Positions 27,454 through 36,705 of a stretch of 64,000 nt of DNA are shown piece by piece. The DNA comes from Nitrospirillum viridazoti CBAmc (GTDB lineage: Bacteria; Pseudomonadota; Alphaproteobacteria; Azospirillales; Azospirillaceae): assembly GCF_000730165.1 (NCBI RefSeq), contig NZ_CP022112.1, positions 1,342,001-1,406,000 of the forward strand. The letters are read 5' to 3'. The notes beneath the pieces are model-generated. The model made no database searches and was not told where the DNA came from. It was given only the letters and a program-made list of their open reading frames with translations. A program made the translations under genes and the position numbers. How positions within the stretch are numbered: position 1 is the first letter of the stretch; each line of letters starts with the position of its first letter.

Positions 27454-27488
27454 GAAAGCCCCGGAGCCGGCTTGGCTTCGGGGCTTTC
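27454..27488. terminator. Bidirectional intrinsic terminator
   Basis: GAAAGCCCCG (27454-27463) pairs with CGGGGCTTTC (27479-27488), a perfect 10-bp stem between two convergent genes, with ATTTCC to the right and a short A-containing run at the stem base to the left. Confidence 0.8.
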
Positions 27489-27494
27489 ATTTCC

Positions 27495-29876
27495 TTACGG
27501 CTTGGTCGCGTAGCGCACCGCCACGGGGGCGTAGAGGTCCCAGACCCCGCCGTCGTGCAGGGAGCGCAGCAACTTCACATACTCAGCATGCGCCCAGGCC
27601 AGCGGCGTCGCGCTGTCGGTGCCGGCACCGGCCTTGTAGCCGCGGCCGCCGTCGCTGCCAACGCCATCCCACACCTGTTCCGGGATCATCAGGCCCTGGT
27701 TGGCGAAGCGCTCCATAGCGCGGACGTAGGTGGCGCGGATGGCCTCCACCTCCGCCGGCTTGGCGCCGCCGGCCTTGGCCGCCGCCAGCGCCAGCTCGTA
27801 ATGCCCGCGCTCCCCCGTCAGCAAGGGCCAGACGCGGCCGCGCTGGGTGGGGGTCATGCTGCCGCTGACGGCGTAGTTGGCGCCGGTCGCCCGGTCCTCG
27901 CCATAGCCGTCGTTGCCGTAGCGGCGCCAGCCGGGATAGGCCGTGGGGTCGCCGGCAAAGTGGAAGGTATACTTGACGCGCAGGTTCTCCGGCAGCGTCT
28001 CGTCATCCAGGACGGCCAGGCTGGCCTTGATGACGGGGTCGCTGGGCGCCCGCACACCATAGCGCACCAGCTCCAGGAAGCCGCCGTCGACATAGGCATC
28101 CTCCGTCAGCGCCTGCTGTCCGTTCCGCACCGCCAGGGGCGTGCGGGCGTTGGGCTGCCCGGTGGGCGCGATGCGCAGGTAATACCCCGCTTTCGATCCT
28201 TTCGGCGCCAGCTGGCCGTTGGTGGTGACCGTCGCGGCCTCCAGCCCGGCGGAATAGGTGTCGGCAGCGGCGTAGTAGCGCTTCACCGACGCCTCATCCC
28301 CCGCCTGGCCCGCCAGTTCAGCCGCCGCCGCCAAGCCGGCGATGACCGCCGCCGTGGTGGAGGGGGAGTTGCCGGCCTGCTCCTCCCAGCGTTCCTGCTG
28401 GGTTACGGGCGGGCGGATGGTGGCCTTGTTCCAGCCGATGCCGGCGGTACCGCCCTTGACCAGGAAGTCGGCGGCCGGCTTCACCATGCTGGTGTAGAGC
28501 GCCGTGACATCGGCGTCGCTGATGACGCCGTTGCGCCACAGGCGCCAGGCCAGCATCAGCGGCATGGCGGTCTGATCCAACTGCACGCCCACCCATTCCG
28601 GCGTGCCGTCCACATGCGTCTTCTGCAGGAACCAGCCGCCGTCGCCATGGTTGCCGGGCGTCTTCGGTCCCACCTGGATGGTCTTCAGGTAGGTCAGCGC
28701 CGCCTTGGGCGTCTCGCTGTCGCCCAGGGCCAGCAGGGCCATGGCGCACTGGTAGAAGTCGCGCGGCCACACCGCCTTGTAGCCCGTCGCCGGCTTGTCC
28801 GCCTTCTGCGTGTCGCCCCAGGGCGCGGACAGCGACGCGATCAGCGCGCCAGGATGGGTCTTATCCTCCTGCGCCTTCAGCACCAGGGCACTGGCGTACA
28901 ATAGCTTGCCGCCATCCATGGCGACCTTAGCCAGGTCCGGCAAGGGCGCCAGCTTGGCCTGGTATCCTTCCCAGCCGGCATCATACGCCGCCTGCACAGC
29001 GTCGTGCCCGCGCTTCAGCGTGGCCGTGGCGGCGGCGTCCGCCGCCTTGGCGCTGTCGCCGAAGCCGACGACGATGTCGAAGGTTGCTTCCCCCGTCACG
29101 GGCGCCAGGGCGCCCGCCAGGGCCACGTTGCCGGCCTTGTCGCCGGTGGTGGTGTAGCTGCCCTCCAGCTTGCCGGCCTTTTGCAACTGGGTCAGCCCGT
29201 CGGAAGCGCCGACGAAGCCCACGCTGGCGGTCTTGAAGCCCGGGGCGGCCTTCACCACCAGATGGCGGTCGCCCTCATAGGCGTGCAGGGCGCCGTCGAC
29301 CACATCGGCCTTGTCGCCGCCACCGGTGCCGGCCATCTGCGGGTCCACCAGCAGAAAGGGGGTGACCGTACCGCCCTTGGCCCGCACCGTCACGCGCACC
29401 ACCAGCGTGTCGGCGGCGGGGTCGGTGAAGACCTGTTTCTCGATCTCGTACTTGCCGTTCCTGGCCTTGTTCACGACCTTGTAGGCCAGCGAGCGGGGAC
29501 GGCCGGCGGCATCGACATCCAGATAGCTGGTGGTGCTGTCGGTATCCTTGTCCTCCACATCCAGGAAGCCGTCGCCCTGGATGGCGAGCTTCAGCTCGCG
29601 CAGCTGCACCTCATGGATCAGGCCGTACATGGTTTCCGTGACCACCCCCTTGGCCAGCGAGAACCAGACGCGCGACGGCACCGCCTTGCCCGCTTGCGCA
29701 TCGTAGGCGTGATACGCTGTGCCGATGCCCGTCTTGCCCGCGTAGGCGCCCGTCGCCGCCTGCCCCGGCGCACCCGGCGCCACGGCGGCGAAAGCGGCCC
29801 CCGTCATGCTGGAGGCCAGCAGCATCGCCATCAGCGCGGCCGCCCGTTTCCGTCCCATCGTCTTATTGTTCGTCAT
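27495..29876 (-). CDS. GH15 glucan 1,4-alpha-glucosidase (glucoamylase)
   Basis: 793 residues. Signal peptide about 1-30 ending at GAAFA. The N-terminal beta-sandwich of bacterial glucoamylases (about 45-310) precedes the (alpha/alpha)6 catalytic domain (about 330-780) with YKAVWPRDFYQCAMALLALGD, the general-acid region QERWEEQAGNSPST and the general-base region LMIPEQVWDG. Releases beta-glucose from non-reducing ends of starch or maltodextrins in the periplasm. ATG at 29874-29876 with GGTGA upstream. Its upstream region carries two ATACGTAT boxes shared with the starch TonB receptor, so it belongs to the same regulon although separated from the operon by a toxin-antitoxin-like pair. Confidence 0.92.
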   Translation of the reverse strand: MTNNKTMGRKRAAALMAMLLASSMTGAAFAAVAPGAPGQAATGAYAGKTGIGTAYHAYDAQAGKAVPSRVWFSLAKGVVTETMYGLIHEVQLRELKLAIQGDGFLDVEDKDTDSTTSYLDVDAAGRPRSLAYKVVNKARNGKYEIEKQVFTDPAADTLVVRVTVRAKGGTVTPFLLVDPQMAGTGGGDKADVVDGALHAYEGDRHLVVKAAPGFKTASVGFVGASDGLTQLQKAGKLEGSYTTTGDKAGNVALAGALAPVTGEATFDIVVGFGDSAKAADAAATATLKRGHDAVQAAYDAGWEGYQAKLAPLPDLAKVAMDGGKLLYASALVLKAQEDKTHPGALIASLSAPWGDTQKADKPATGYKAVWPRDFYQCAMALLALGDSETPKAALTYLKTIQVGPKTPGNHGDGGWFLQKTHVDGTPEWVGVQLDQTAMPLMLAWRLWRNGVISDADVTALYTSMVKPAADFLVKGGTAGIGWNKATIRPPVTQQERWEEQAGNSPSTTAAVIAGLAAAAELAGQAGDEASVKRYYAAADTYSAGLEAATVTTNGQLAPKGSKAGYYLRIAPTGQPNARTPLAVRNGQQALTEDAYVDGGFLELVRYGVRAPSDPVIKASLAVLDDETLPENLRVKYTFHFAGDPTAYPGWRRYGNDGYGEDRATGANYAVSGSMTPTQRGRVWPLLTGERGHYELALAAAKAGGAKPAEVEAIRATYVRAMERFANQGLMIPEQVWDGVGSDGGRGYKAGAGTDSATPLAWAHAEYVKLLRSLHDGGVWDLYAPVAVRYATKP

Positions 29877-30247
29877 TCCATCACCAGGCTCAAAAGACAG
29901 CAGGCCCCACTGTCCCCCGCAGTGCACTGCACAGGGCCTTGAATACGTATGGGAGGTGCTGGGTGGAAGGGGGAAATACGTATGTGGCTGCGGCTAACGT
30001 GGTCGGGCCTGACGCTGGCGTAGCGCACGCACTTTCGGCGGATGAGGATTGCTGAAACAGCCGTATTGGCAAAATCTCCCCAATAGTGAAATTTCGCGCA
30101 GCCTAGCCGACTCCATCTTCTATCGCCTTTAAATATCCGCGCAAATACATATAATAAATGCAACTGCGGACTCACCTCCTCCAAGAGCGTAATTTGACGC
30201 TCCGCTCCCTCGGGCTTATAATGGAGGTAGTGCTTTAAGGAAGACCC
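29877..30247. other. Intergenic region between GH15 and the PIN-toxin pair
   Basis: No gene seen in 371 bp. The left part holds the GH15 promoter region: a perfect 12-bp palindrome GCAGTGCACTGC at 29919-29930 and two ATACGTAT boxes. The right part (30030-30247) turns AT-rich, marking the edge of the lower-GC segment with the toxin-antitoxin-like genes, and must contain their promoter, though no convincing boxes stand out. Confidence 0.6.
29943..29983. promoter_or_regulatory. Pair of ATACGTAT operators upstream of GH15
   Basis: Identical palindromic octamers at 29943-29950 and 29976-29983, 33 bp apart, 67-107 bp upstream of the GH15 start. The same pair with 32-bp spacing lies upstream of the starch TonB receptor. 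No other ATACGTAT was noticed in the window. Confidence 0.65.
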
Positions 30248-30589
30248 ATGGCACCTGTAGATACATCACTGGAAATGAAGCTTGGCGAAGTCGCGCTAGA
30301 GGCAGGCTTCCAGTCTGGCCGGCGAATGGTCGTTTCCTTCAAATATGAAGACGTAGACGACGCACAGAAGGTAACGGCATATAATGTCCATGTGATCGTG
30401 GGGCGACATGACGCGGCCAAGCTCCACAAGTCCAGGCAGGAAGCCGCTGCGGTAGCCAAGGCGGTAGACGCTGGTCAAGGCCCATTCGATAAACTTTTGG
30501 CTTTAGGCGGTAAAGGGCGGACGCGGCCTCACAGCCCCACGCATGAAGAGCTGCTAGCACGCATTCGTGAGTTCCGTGGGGATGAGTAA
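30248..30589 (+). CDS. Putative antitoxin of a PIN-type module
   Basis: 113 residues, not matched to a known family. The N-terminal 60 residues are predicted alpha/beta (VVSFKYEDVDDAQKVTAYNVHVIVG), the C-terminus is helical and charged, ending SPTHEELLARIREFRGDE, which resembles the tail of VapB-type antitoxins that enters the toxin active site. The stop overlaps the PIN-domain gene start by eight bases, the usual antitoxin-toxin order and coupling. Base composition is visibly lower in G+C (about half in the blocks I counted) than the neighbouring glycosidase genes, suggesting transfer. Role inferred mostly from position. Confidence 0.7.
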   Translation: MAPVDTSLEMKLGEVALEAGFQSGRRMVVSFKYEDVDDAQKVTAYNVHVIVGRHDAAKLHKSRQEAAAVAKAVDAGQGPFDKLLALGGKGRTRPHSPTHEELLARIREFRGDE

Positions 30590-31025
30590 AGTCCTAGCCG
30601 GAACAAGCCGACTATATATCGACGCAAATGTGTTAATATACTTCATAGAGGGCGCCCATCAAGAGTTGGAAGAAGCGGCAAGGCGCGCTTTTTCCTATGC
30701 GAAAGTGTCGAGTATTAAGCTAGTCACCAGCACGCTTACGCTGACAGAGTGCCTATATGGCGCTCACATTCGGGGCGATGCAGAGCTGGCATCCGATTAT
30801 GGGTCGGTGCTTCAGGGCGGCACCTTCGAGCTTGTGCCGGTTGACGAGGACATAGCGAAGGACGCCGCAGCGATCGGTGTGGCACTGGGTATGAAGTTGG
30901 TAGACGCGACCCATGTTGCCACGGCTCGGGCCGTCGGCTGTGACGCAATCCTCACTAATGATGAGGGCATGCGCGCACCCCAAGGCTTGCGAATTGTAAG
31001 ACTTTTTGAGCTGAAAACGGAGTGA
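30582..31025 (+). CDS. PIN-domain ribonuclease, VapC-like toxin
   Basis: 147 residues, a normal VapC length. The four acidic PIN residues are visible: D in LYIDANVLIYF, E in STLTLTECLY, D in KLVDATHVATA and D in AILTNDEGM. These coordinate Mg2+ for RNA cleavage. ATG at 30582 overlaps the end of the upstream gene; a GTG at 30567 is possible but lacks a ribosome binding site. Codon use is AT-richer than the surrounding genes. Together with the 113-residue partner it forms a probable toxin-antitoxin unit inserted between the GH15 and GH97 genes. Confidence 0.85.
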   Translation: MSKVLAGTSRLYIDANVLIYFIEGAHQELEEAARRAFSYAKVSSIKLVTSTLTLTECLYGAHIRGDAELASDYGSVLQGGTFELVPVDEDIAKDAAAIGVALGMKLVDATHVATARAVGCDAILTNDEGMRAPQGLRIVRLFELKTE

Positions 31026-31126
31026 ATGCTCCGCTATACGTAAGAAAAATAACAGATCAGATAAAGAATCTCTGAGTGGTTCTACCTGCCGGGCAACGGC
31101 ACGGGATGATCAAGACCGCCATGGGC

Positions 31127-33199
31127 TCAGCGCCCCTTGCCTGCCACCAGCTGCACGGCCGCCCCGCCGCCGCGCGCCAGGGGTAGGGTCAGCGTGTCGC
31201 CCTGGTGGACGGTGCGGGTCTCCACAATCATGGGGTGGCCGTCGGTGTGCCAGTCGGCGTTGGGGCCATCGCGGTAGATGTGGGCGGTGTAGTCGCGGCC
31301 GGCGTCCAGGAAGTCCAAGGTCACGGTCAGGGTGCGGGGCTGGTCGTCGCCGACGCTCCCGACGTACCAGTCGTCGCCACGCCGATCTTTGCGGGCGAAG
31401 GTGGCGTACTGCCCGACCTCGCCATTCGGCACGCGGGTGTCGGACCAGTCGACCGGCACCGCCTTGATGAAGGCCAGGGCATCCGGGTACTTGGCGTAGT
31501 TCTCCGGCAGGTCGGCCAGCATCTGCACCGGGCTGTACAGCACGACGTACAACGCCAGCTGCTTGGCAAGCGTCGAGGCGATGGGCGTGTCGCCCTTACC
31601 GCGCAGGCTGACCACGCCCGGCGTGAAATCCATCGGCCCAGACAGCATGCGCGTGAAAGCAAGCGTCGCCTCATGGTTGGGCGGATTCTTGGGCTCGCCC
31701 CAGGCGTTGTATTCCATGCCCCGCGCCCCTTCCCGCGCCACCCAGTTGGGATAGGTGCGGCGCAGGCCGGTATCCTTGATGGGCTCATGGCTGTCGATGG
31801 CGATATGGCGCTTGGCCGCCTCCGTCACCACCAGCAGGTGATGGCGGGCCATCCACTGACCGTCGTGCCATTCGCGTAGGGTGGTGCCATCCGGATCCAC
31901 CCGTTCCACCTGGCCTGCGTCGGCGACGTAACCGGTCTTGATGACACCGATGCCCAGGCCCTGGGCGTAGTCCAGCGCGGCGCCCAGCTGGCTCTCGTAA
32001 TGGCTGACGCCACCGCCCGTCTCATGATGGCCGATGATACCGACTCCCCTGGCCTTGGCGTAGGCGGCGACTCCGGGCAGGTCCAGGTCCGGCGTCGGCC
32101 TCTTGAAATCGAAATCGTTGCCGTTACCGAACCACTGGCCGTCCCAGCCCACGTTCCAGCCCTCCACCAGCACGCCGGGGATGCCGTTGGCGGCGGCGAA
32201 GTCGACATAGCGGCGGACATTGGCGGTGGTCGCCCCGTGCTTGCGGCCGGTGGACCAGGTGCTGTGGTCCAGATGCATCTCCCACCACACGCCCACGAAC
32301 TTCTGCGGCGTGAACCAGCTGACGTCGCCCAGCTTGTTGGGCTCGTTCAGGTTCAATTCCAGGTGGGACTGGTAGAGGCCGCCGGCGCTGTCGGCGAAGA
32401 TCAGGGTGCGCCAGGGCGTGGTGAAGGGTGCGGCGCGCACCACCTTGGGCCCTTGCGCCCCCGGCGACAACACGGCCTTCAGGCGGGTGCCCTCCACCCG
32501 CCGCAGCCACATGGACGAATAATCCACCAGGGCCGCCTCGTGCAAGGCGATGTGGGTGCCGTCGGCCAGCCGGATGGTCAGCGGCGTGTGCGCCTGGGCG
32601 ACCGCGTCCAGGCGCGTGTGCTGGTACAGGTATTCATAGCGGTTCCACTCGCCGCCCGGAATCCACCAGGCCTCGGCGGAAGCGGCCCCGGGGCCGGCGA
32701 CGGCGAACTCGGTCAGCTCATCCGCGATGCGCGCGGTCTTCAGTTGTGGCTGGTCGGGAAATTCGTAGCGGAAGCCGACACCGTCGTCGTAGACGCGGAA
32801 CACCACGTCCAGCTCGCGCGCCGCCCCCGCCTTTTCCTTCAGCCGCACGCGCAGTTCGTTGAAATGATTGGCGATGGTGCGCCATTCACCCCAGGGCTGT
32901 TCCCAGGTCTCATCCACCGTGCGGCTGGACTGGCCGGCCAGGGTGAAGCCGCGTTCCATCTTCGGCGCATCGGTGAACAGGAAACCCAGGCGAGAGGGGG
33001 CGATGACCTCCGCCCCACGGCGGGTGACGGCATAGGCGGGGCGCCCCTCCCCATCCAGCTCCACCCGCAGGGCAAGAGTGCCGGCGGGGGAGGCGATGGT
33101 GGCCACGACCTTGGCCGGTGTTTCCGCCAGGGCCGGCAACGCCACAAGCACCACCGCCAAAACCACCAGCGCCCCCAGGCGCCTTGTCAGGGAAACCAT
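31127..33199 (-). CDS. GH97 alpha-glucosidase (SusB-like)
   Basis: 690 residues. Signal peptide about 1-27 (LVALPALAE). N-terminal beta-sandwich (about 30-270) then a (beta/alpha)8 barrel with WWEMHLDHSTWSTGRKHGAT, GVLVEGWNVGWDGQW, the acid/base cluster IDSHEPIKDTGLRRTYPN and EGARGMEYNAW. The glutamates in HEP and GMEYNAW match the inverting, calcium-dependent SusB type rather than the retaining alpha-galactosidase type that uses Asp. Cleaves maltooligosaccharides in the periplasm. ATG at 33197-33199 with GGGAGG nine bases upstream; two GTG codons just before it are alternatives. Last gene of the starch operon. Confidence 0.93.
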   Translation of the reverse strand: MVSLTRRLGALVVLAVVLVALPALAETPAKVVATIASPAGTLALRVELDGEGRPAYAVTRRGAEVIAPSRLGFLFTDAPKMERGFTLAGQSSRTVDETWEQPWGEWRTIANHFNELRVRLKEKAGAARELDVVFRVYDDGVGFRYEFPDQPQLKTARIADELTEFAVAGPGAASAEAWWIPGGEWNRYEYLYQHTRLDAVAQAHTPLTIRLADGTHIALHEAALVDYSSMWLRRVEGTRLKAVLSPGAQGPKVVRAAPFTTPWRTLIFADSAGGLYQSHLELNLNEPNKLGDVSWFTPQKFVGVWWEMHLDHSTWSTGRKHGATTANVRRYVDFAAANGIPGVLVEGWNVGWDGQWFGNGNDFDFKRPTPDLDLPGVAAYAKARGVGIIGHHETGGGVSHYESQLGAALDYAQGLGIGVIKTGYVADAGQVERVDPDGTTLREWHDGQWMARHHLLVVTEAAKRHIAIDSHEPIKDTGLRRTYPNWVAREGARGMEYNAWGEPKNPPNHEATLAFTRMLSGPMDFTPGVVSLRGKGDTPIASTLAKQLALYVVLYSPVQMLADLPENYAKYPDALAFIKAVPVDWSDTRVPNGEVGQYATFARKDRRGDDWYVGSVGDDQPRTLTVTLDFLDAGRDYTAHIYRDGPNADWHTDGHPMIVETRTVHQGDTLTLPLARGGGAAVQLVAGKGR

Positions 33200-33223
33200 C
33201 ACCACCGCCCTCCCATTTTATTT

Positions 33224-34858
33224 TTACGGCCGCGACAGCACCAGCCCGCCGAAGGGCGGCAGGGTCCAGCCCTGGGTGCCGGACTGGGGTTCACCCACGC
33301 TGTCCACCACCGGCCAGTTGGCGCCCTCAGGCGTCGTCCACGCCCCGGGCCCGAAGTTGAACAGGCACAGCAGCGTCTCGTCGCCATGGCTGCGTTCGAA
33401 GGCCAGCACGTGCTCGCCGGCCTCGACAAAGCGCATCTCGCCCACCGCGAGCGCCTCATGGCCTTTACGCAGGCCCAGCACCCGGCGGGTCAGCGCCAGA
33501 TGGGACTGGGGGTCGGCCTGTTGCCGGTCCACCGCCATGGCGTCATGGTCGGCGCCCACGGGCAGCCAGGGCTGGGCCGTGCTGAAACCCGCGTTGGGGG
33601 CGCCGGACGTCCACGGCATGGGCGTGCGGGCGCCGTCACGGCCCAGGGTCAGGGGCCAGTTGGCGATGGCCTCGGGGTCCTGCAACTGCTCGAACGGGAT
33701 GGCCACCTGGGTCAGCGCCAGTTCCTCCCCCTGGTAGAGGAAGATGTTGCCGCGCAGGGTGACCAGCAGCAGCGCCGCCATGCGGGCGAAGGCCGCGCGG
33801 TCCTGGGGCTGGGCCCAGCGGGAAACGCAGCGCGGCGCGTCGTGGTTGGAGAAGGCCCAGCTGGGCCAGCCCAGGCCGGGTTCATCCGGCCACAGCGCCA
33901 GCGCCTTGCGCACCAGGGCCGGCGTCAGGGCGTCGGCATAGAGGAAGCTGAAGTCATAGGCGCTGTTCAGCCGCGTGTTCCCGGCGGTGAAGGCCTTCAT
34001 CTCGCGGTCGGCACCGGGGCCGCCCACCTCCGCCACCGTGAAACGGTCGCCGCCGTAGCTGTCCAGCACGCCGCGGATGCGCTCCAGGAACTTCGGGATG
34101 TCCGGGTGGGACATGTTCCTGGTGTGCAGCTGGAAATCGAAAGGCCGCGTGCGCACGGCATGCGTATCCGGGTTCACCGGGTTATCGGTGAAGGCCGGGT
34201 CGTGCATGGAGAAGTTGATGGCGTCCAGGCGGAAACCGTCCACCCCCCGGTCCAGCCAGAAGCGCGCCACGTCCAGCAAGGCGTCCTGCACCACCGGATT
34301 GTGCACGTTCAGGTCCGGCTGCTCGGTCAGGAAGTTGTGCAGGTAGTATTGGCCCCGCCGCGCATCCCAGGTCCAGGCCGGGCCGCCGAAGACGGATTGC
34401 CAGTTGCAGGGCGGGCTGCCGTCGGGCTTGGCATCGGCCCAGACATACCAGTCGGCCTTGGGGTTGGTGCGGTCCTGGCGGCTTTCCTGGAACCAGGCGT
34501 GCTGGTCCGAGGTGTGGGAATAGACCTGGTCGATGATGACCTTGAGGTTCAATTCATGCGCCCGCGCCACCAGGGCGTCGAAGTCCTGCAGCGTGCCGAA
34601 CAGCGGGTCGACATCGCGGAAATCGGACACGTCATAGCCGAAGTCGCGCATGGGGGAGGTGAAGAAGGGCGACAGCCAGATGGCGTCCACCCCCAGGCTG
34701 GCGACATGGTCCAGGTGCCGGGTGATGCCGGGCAGGTCGCCCACCCCGTCATTGTTGGCGTCGGCGAAACTGCGCGGATAGATCTGGTAGATCGCCGCCC
34801 CGCGCCACCAGGGTCGGGGGCCGCCCGGTCCGGTATGGGTGGGGTGTTCCATGGTCAT
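33224..34858 (-). CDS. GH13 alpha-glucosidase (oligo-1,6-glucosidase/GH13_23 type)
   Basis: 544 residues without a signal peptide, so cytoplasmic. The barrel shows YQIYPRSFADANNDGVGDL at its start, nucleophile D212 in GVDGFRLDAIN, acid/base E277 in FTVAEVGG and the stabilising D340 in SNHDAPR. This set is typical of alpha-glucosidases that hydrolyse maltose, maltooligosaccharides or isomaltose after import. Its ATG overlaps the stop of the preceding amylase gene (ATGA), with GGAGAGG five bases upstream, showing translational coupling. Confidence 0.93.
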   Translation of the reverse strand: MTMEHPTHTGPGGPRPWWRGAAIYQIYPRSFADANNDGVGDLPGITRHLDHVASLGVDAIWLSPFFTSPMRDFGYDVSDFRDVDPLFGTLQDFDALVARAHELNLKVIIDQVYSHTSDQHAWFQESRQDRTNPKADWYVWADAKPDGSPPCNWQSVFGGPAWTWDARRGQYYLHNFLTEQPDLNVHNPVVQDALLDVARFWLDRGVDGFRLDAINFSMHDPAFTDNPVNPDTHAVRTRPFDFQLHTRNMSHPDIPKFLERIRGVLDSYGGDRFTVAEVGGPGADREMKAFTAGNTRLNSAYDFSFLYADALTPALVRKALALWPDEPGLGWPSWAFSNHDAPRCVSRWAQPQDRAAFARMAALLLVTLRGNIFLYQGEELALTQVAIPFEQLQDPEAIANWPLTLGRDGARTPMPWTSGAPNAGFSTAQPWLPVGADHDAMAVDRQQADPQSHLALTRRVLGLRKGHEALAVGEMRFVEAGEHVLAFERSHGDETLLCLFNFGPGAWTTPEGANWPVVDSVGEPQSGTQGWTLPPFGGLVLSRP

Positions 34859-36705
34859 GAAGCCTCTCCAGATGCGCAGACAACGTAATCAAGCGGGGCC
34901 AGCTGGACAGCATAGCTGCCAGGGGCGGTAGGGGCGCGGCCACATGAGCCGTGCAGGGCGGTGAAAGTGGTCCACTGGCTGCCGACCTCAACCTGGGCGC
35001 TCACCGGTTGGGTCCCGGTGTTGACGGCCACCAGCACCTCCCGCCCCGTGGCGGGGTCGATGCGCGAGACGGCGAACAAACCCGGCTTTTCACCGGCGTA
35101 GCGCACGACGCTGCGGCCGCGGCGCAGCGCCGGCTCCGCCTCGCGCAGGCGCGCCATCTCGGCCAGGGCTTTATAGAGCGGGTGGTCGGGGTTGAAGCTC
35201 GGCGTGGCGGTGGTAGCCGTCGTGCCCACCAGGCGTTCCGCGTTATAGGACGCAACCCGGCTGCCGAACATGTCCTCGCGGCCGGCGCGATCCTCCCCGC
35301 CGCTGAAGCCCTGCTCATCCCCCGAATAGACGACGGGGACGCCGCGCTGGGTGAACATCAGGGCGTTGGCCAGGATCACACGCTTCAGGATCTCATCCTC
35401 GCCGGCCTGGGGAAAAGCCTTGCGGGCGAAGTAGGCGAAGCGGCCGTGGTCATGGTTGCTGACGAAGGTGGGCAGCTGGCGCGCCGCATCCTCACCGCCC
35501 TCGTACAGGGCGTCGCCGTCCAGCATCAGGGCCAGCCTGTCGGTGCCCTTGGTGCCGGCCACCGTGTCGACCACGGCGCGGCGGAAGGCGAAATCCAGCA
35601 CGGCCGGCAGCTTGTCCACCCGGGTGTGGCGGGCCAGGATGGCCACCCGGCCGTCGGTGTCCGCCACCTCGCCAAAGATATGGAAATGGGGAATGCCCTT
35701 GGCCCTGGCGCGTTCCAGCATGGCGGGCACGAAGGCCTGCCAGAATTCCGGATTCACGTGGCGGGTGGTATCGATGCGGTAGCCGTCGATGCCGTAGCGG
35801 TCGATCCAGGCGCCGTAGATGTCGATGAAGCCCCGCACCACGGCCGGGTTCTCCGTCATCACATCGTCCAGGCCGCCGAAGTCCCCATAAAGGGAGCTTT
35901 CTCCCTTGAAGGTGGAATTGCCGCGGTTGTGGTAGTAGCGGGGGTCGTTCAGCCACTCCGGCGCCTTAACATGCCGTTCCGCCTCGGGCACGAAAGGCGT
36001 GTAGGCGTAGGCGGGGTCCGTCAGCCGCGCGAAGTTCTCTTCCGTCTGGACCTCGTCGCCCTGGAAGCCGGCGTTGATGGCCGGACCGGCCGGGCCGCCC
36101 TTGCGGGTATAGGGATAATCGGCCTTGGAGCGGTAGGGACACGGCTTGCCTACACATTCCTTGAATTGGATGACGTCGGCCGTGTGGTTGATGACGATGT
36201 CCAGGTAGACCTTCATGCCGCGCGCGTGCGCCGCGTCCACCAGGGCCTTGAAGTCGTCGTCGGTGCCCAGATGCGGATCGACATGGGTGAAGTCGGTGAT
36301 CCAATAGCCGTGATAGCCGGCGGACTGGTGGCCGGGCGCGCCCTGCACCGCCTTGTTCCTGAACACCGGGCCGACCCACAGGGCCGTGACGCCCAGGCCC
36401 TGGATGTAGTCCAGCCGCCGGATCAGGCCCTTGAGATCGCCGCCGTGATAATAACCGCTGTCGGTCGGGTCATAGCCGGTGACCGACCGGTCGCCGGCCC
36501 GCCCGCCGCCCAGGCCACCCGTGTCGTTGGTGGTGTCGGCATTGTCGAAGCGGTCGGGCAGCAGGAAATAGACCACCTCATCCTCCGCCAGGCGGTCGCG
36601 ATAGTCGGCAGCCCGCGCCGGGGAGATGCCGGCCGGCAGCAAGGTCCCGGCGGCGATGATCATGGTCGTGGCAAGCAGCGCCAGGCGGCGGCTGAAGGGC
36701 GTCAT
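34855..36705 (-). CDS. GH13 alpha-amylase, periplasmic
   Basis: 616 residues. Signal peptide about 1-33. GH13 motifs: [11 protein letters not shown] with preceding SAGYHGYW, nucleophile D312 in [13 protein letters not shown], acid/base E346 in HIFGEVAD and D419 in FVSNHDHGR. An inserted loop (about 180-260, with two cysteines ECVGKPC) resembles periplasmic amylases/cyclomaltodextrinase-like enzymes of TonB-linked starch loci. It shortens maltodextrins taken up by the receptor. Both ends are ATGA overlaps: start with the halogenase stop, stop with the alpha-glucosidase start. Confidence 0.92.
   Translation of the reverse strand: MTPFSRRLALLATTMIIAAGTLLPAGISPARAADYRDRLAEDEVVYFLLPDRFDNADTTNDTGGLGGGRAGDRSVTGYDPTDSGYYHGGDLKGLIRRLDYIQGLGVTALWVGPVFRNKAVQGAPGHQSAGYHGYWITDFTHVDPHLGTDDDFKALVDAAHARGMKVYLDIVINHTADVIQFKECVGKPCPYRSKADYPYTRKGGPAGPAINAGFQGDEVQTEENFARLTDPAYAYTPFVPEAERHVKAPEWLNDPRYYHNRGNSTFKGESSLYGDFGGLDDVMTENPAVVRGFIDIYGAWIDRYGIDGYRIDTTRHVNPEFWQAFVPAMLERARAKGIPHFHIFGEVADTDGRVAILARHTRVDKLPAVLDFAFRRAVVDTVAGTKGTDRLALMLDGDALYEGGEDAARQLPTFVSNHDHGRFAYFARKAFPQAGEDEILKRVILANALMFTQRGVPVVYSGDEQGFSGGEDRAGREDMFGSRVASYNAERLVGTTATTATPSFNPDHPLYKALAEMARLREAEPALRRGRSVVRYAGEKPGLFAVSRIDPATGREVLVAVNTGTQPVSAQVEVGSQWTTFTALHGSCGRAPTAPGSYAVQLAPLDYVVCASGEAS

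Noticed and set aside
32000-34888. Plus-strand open frame of about 960 codons opposite GH97 and GH13
   Set aside because: Antisense shadow; the opposite strand encodes two complete glycosidases with catalytic residues.
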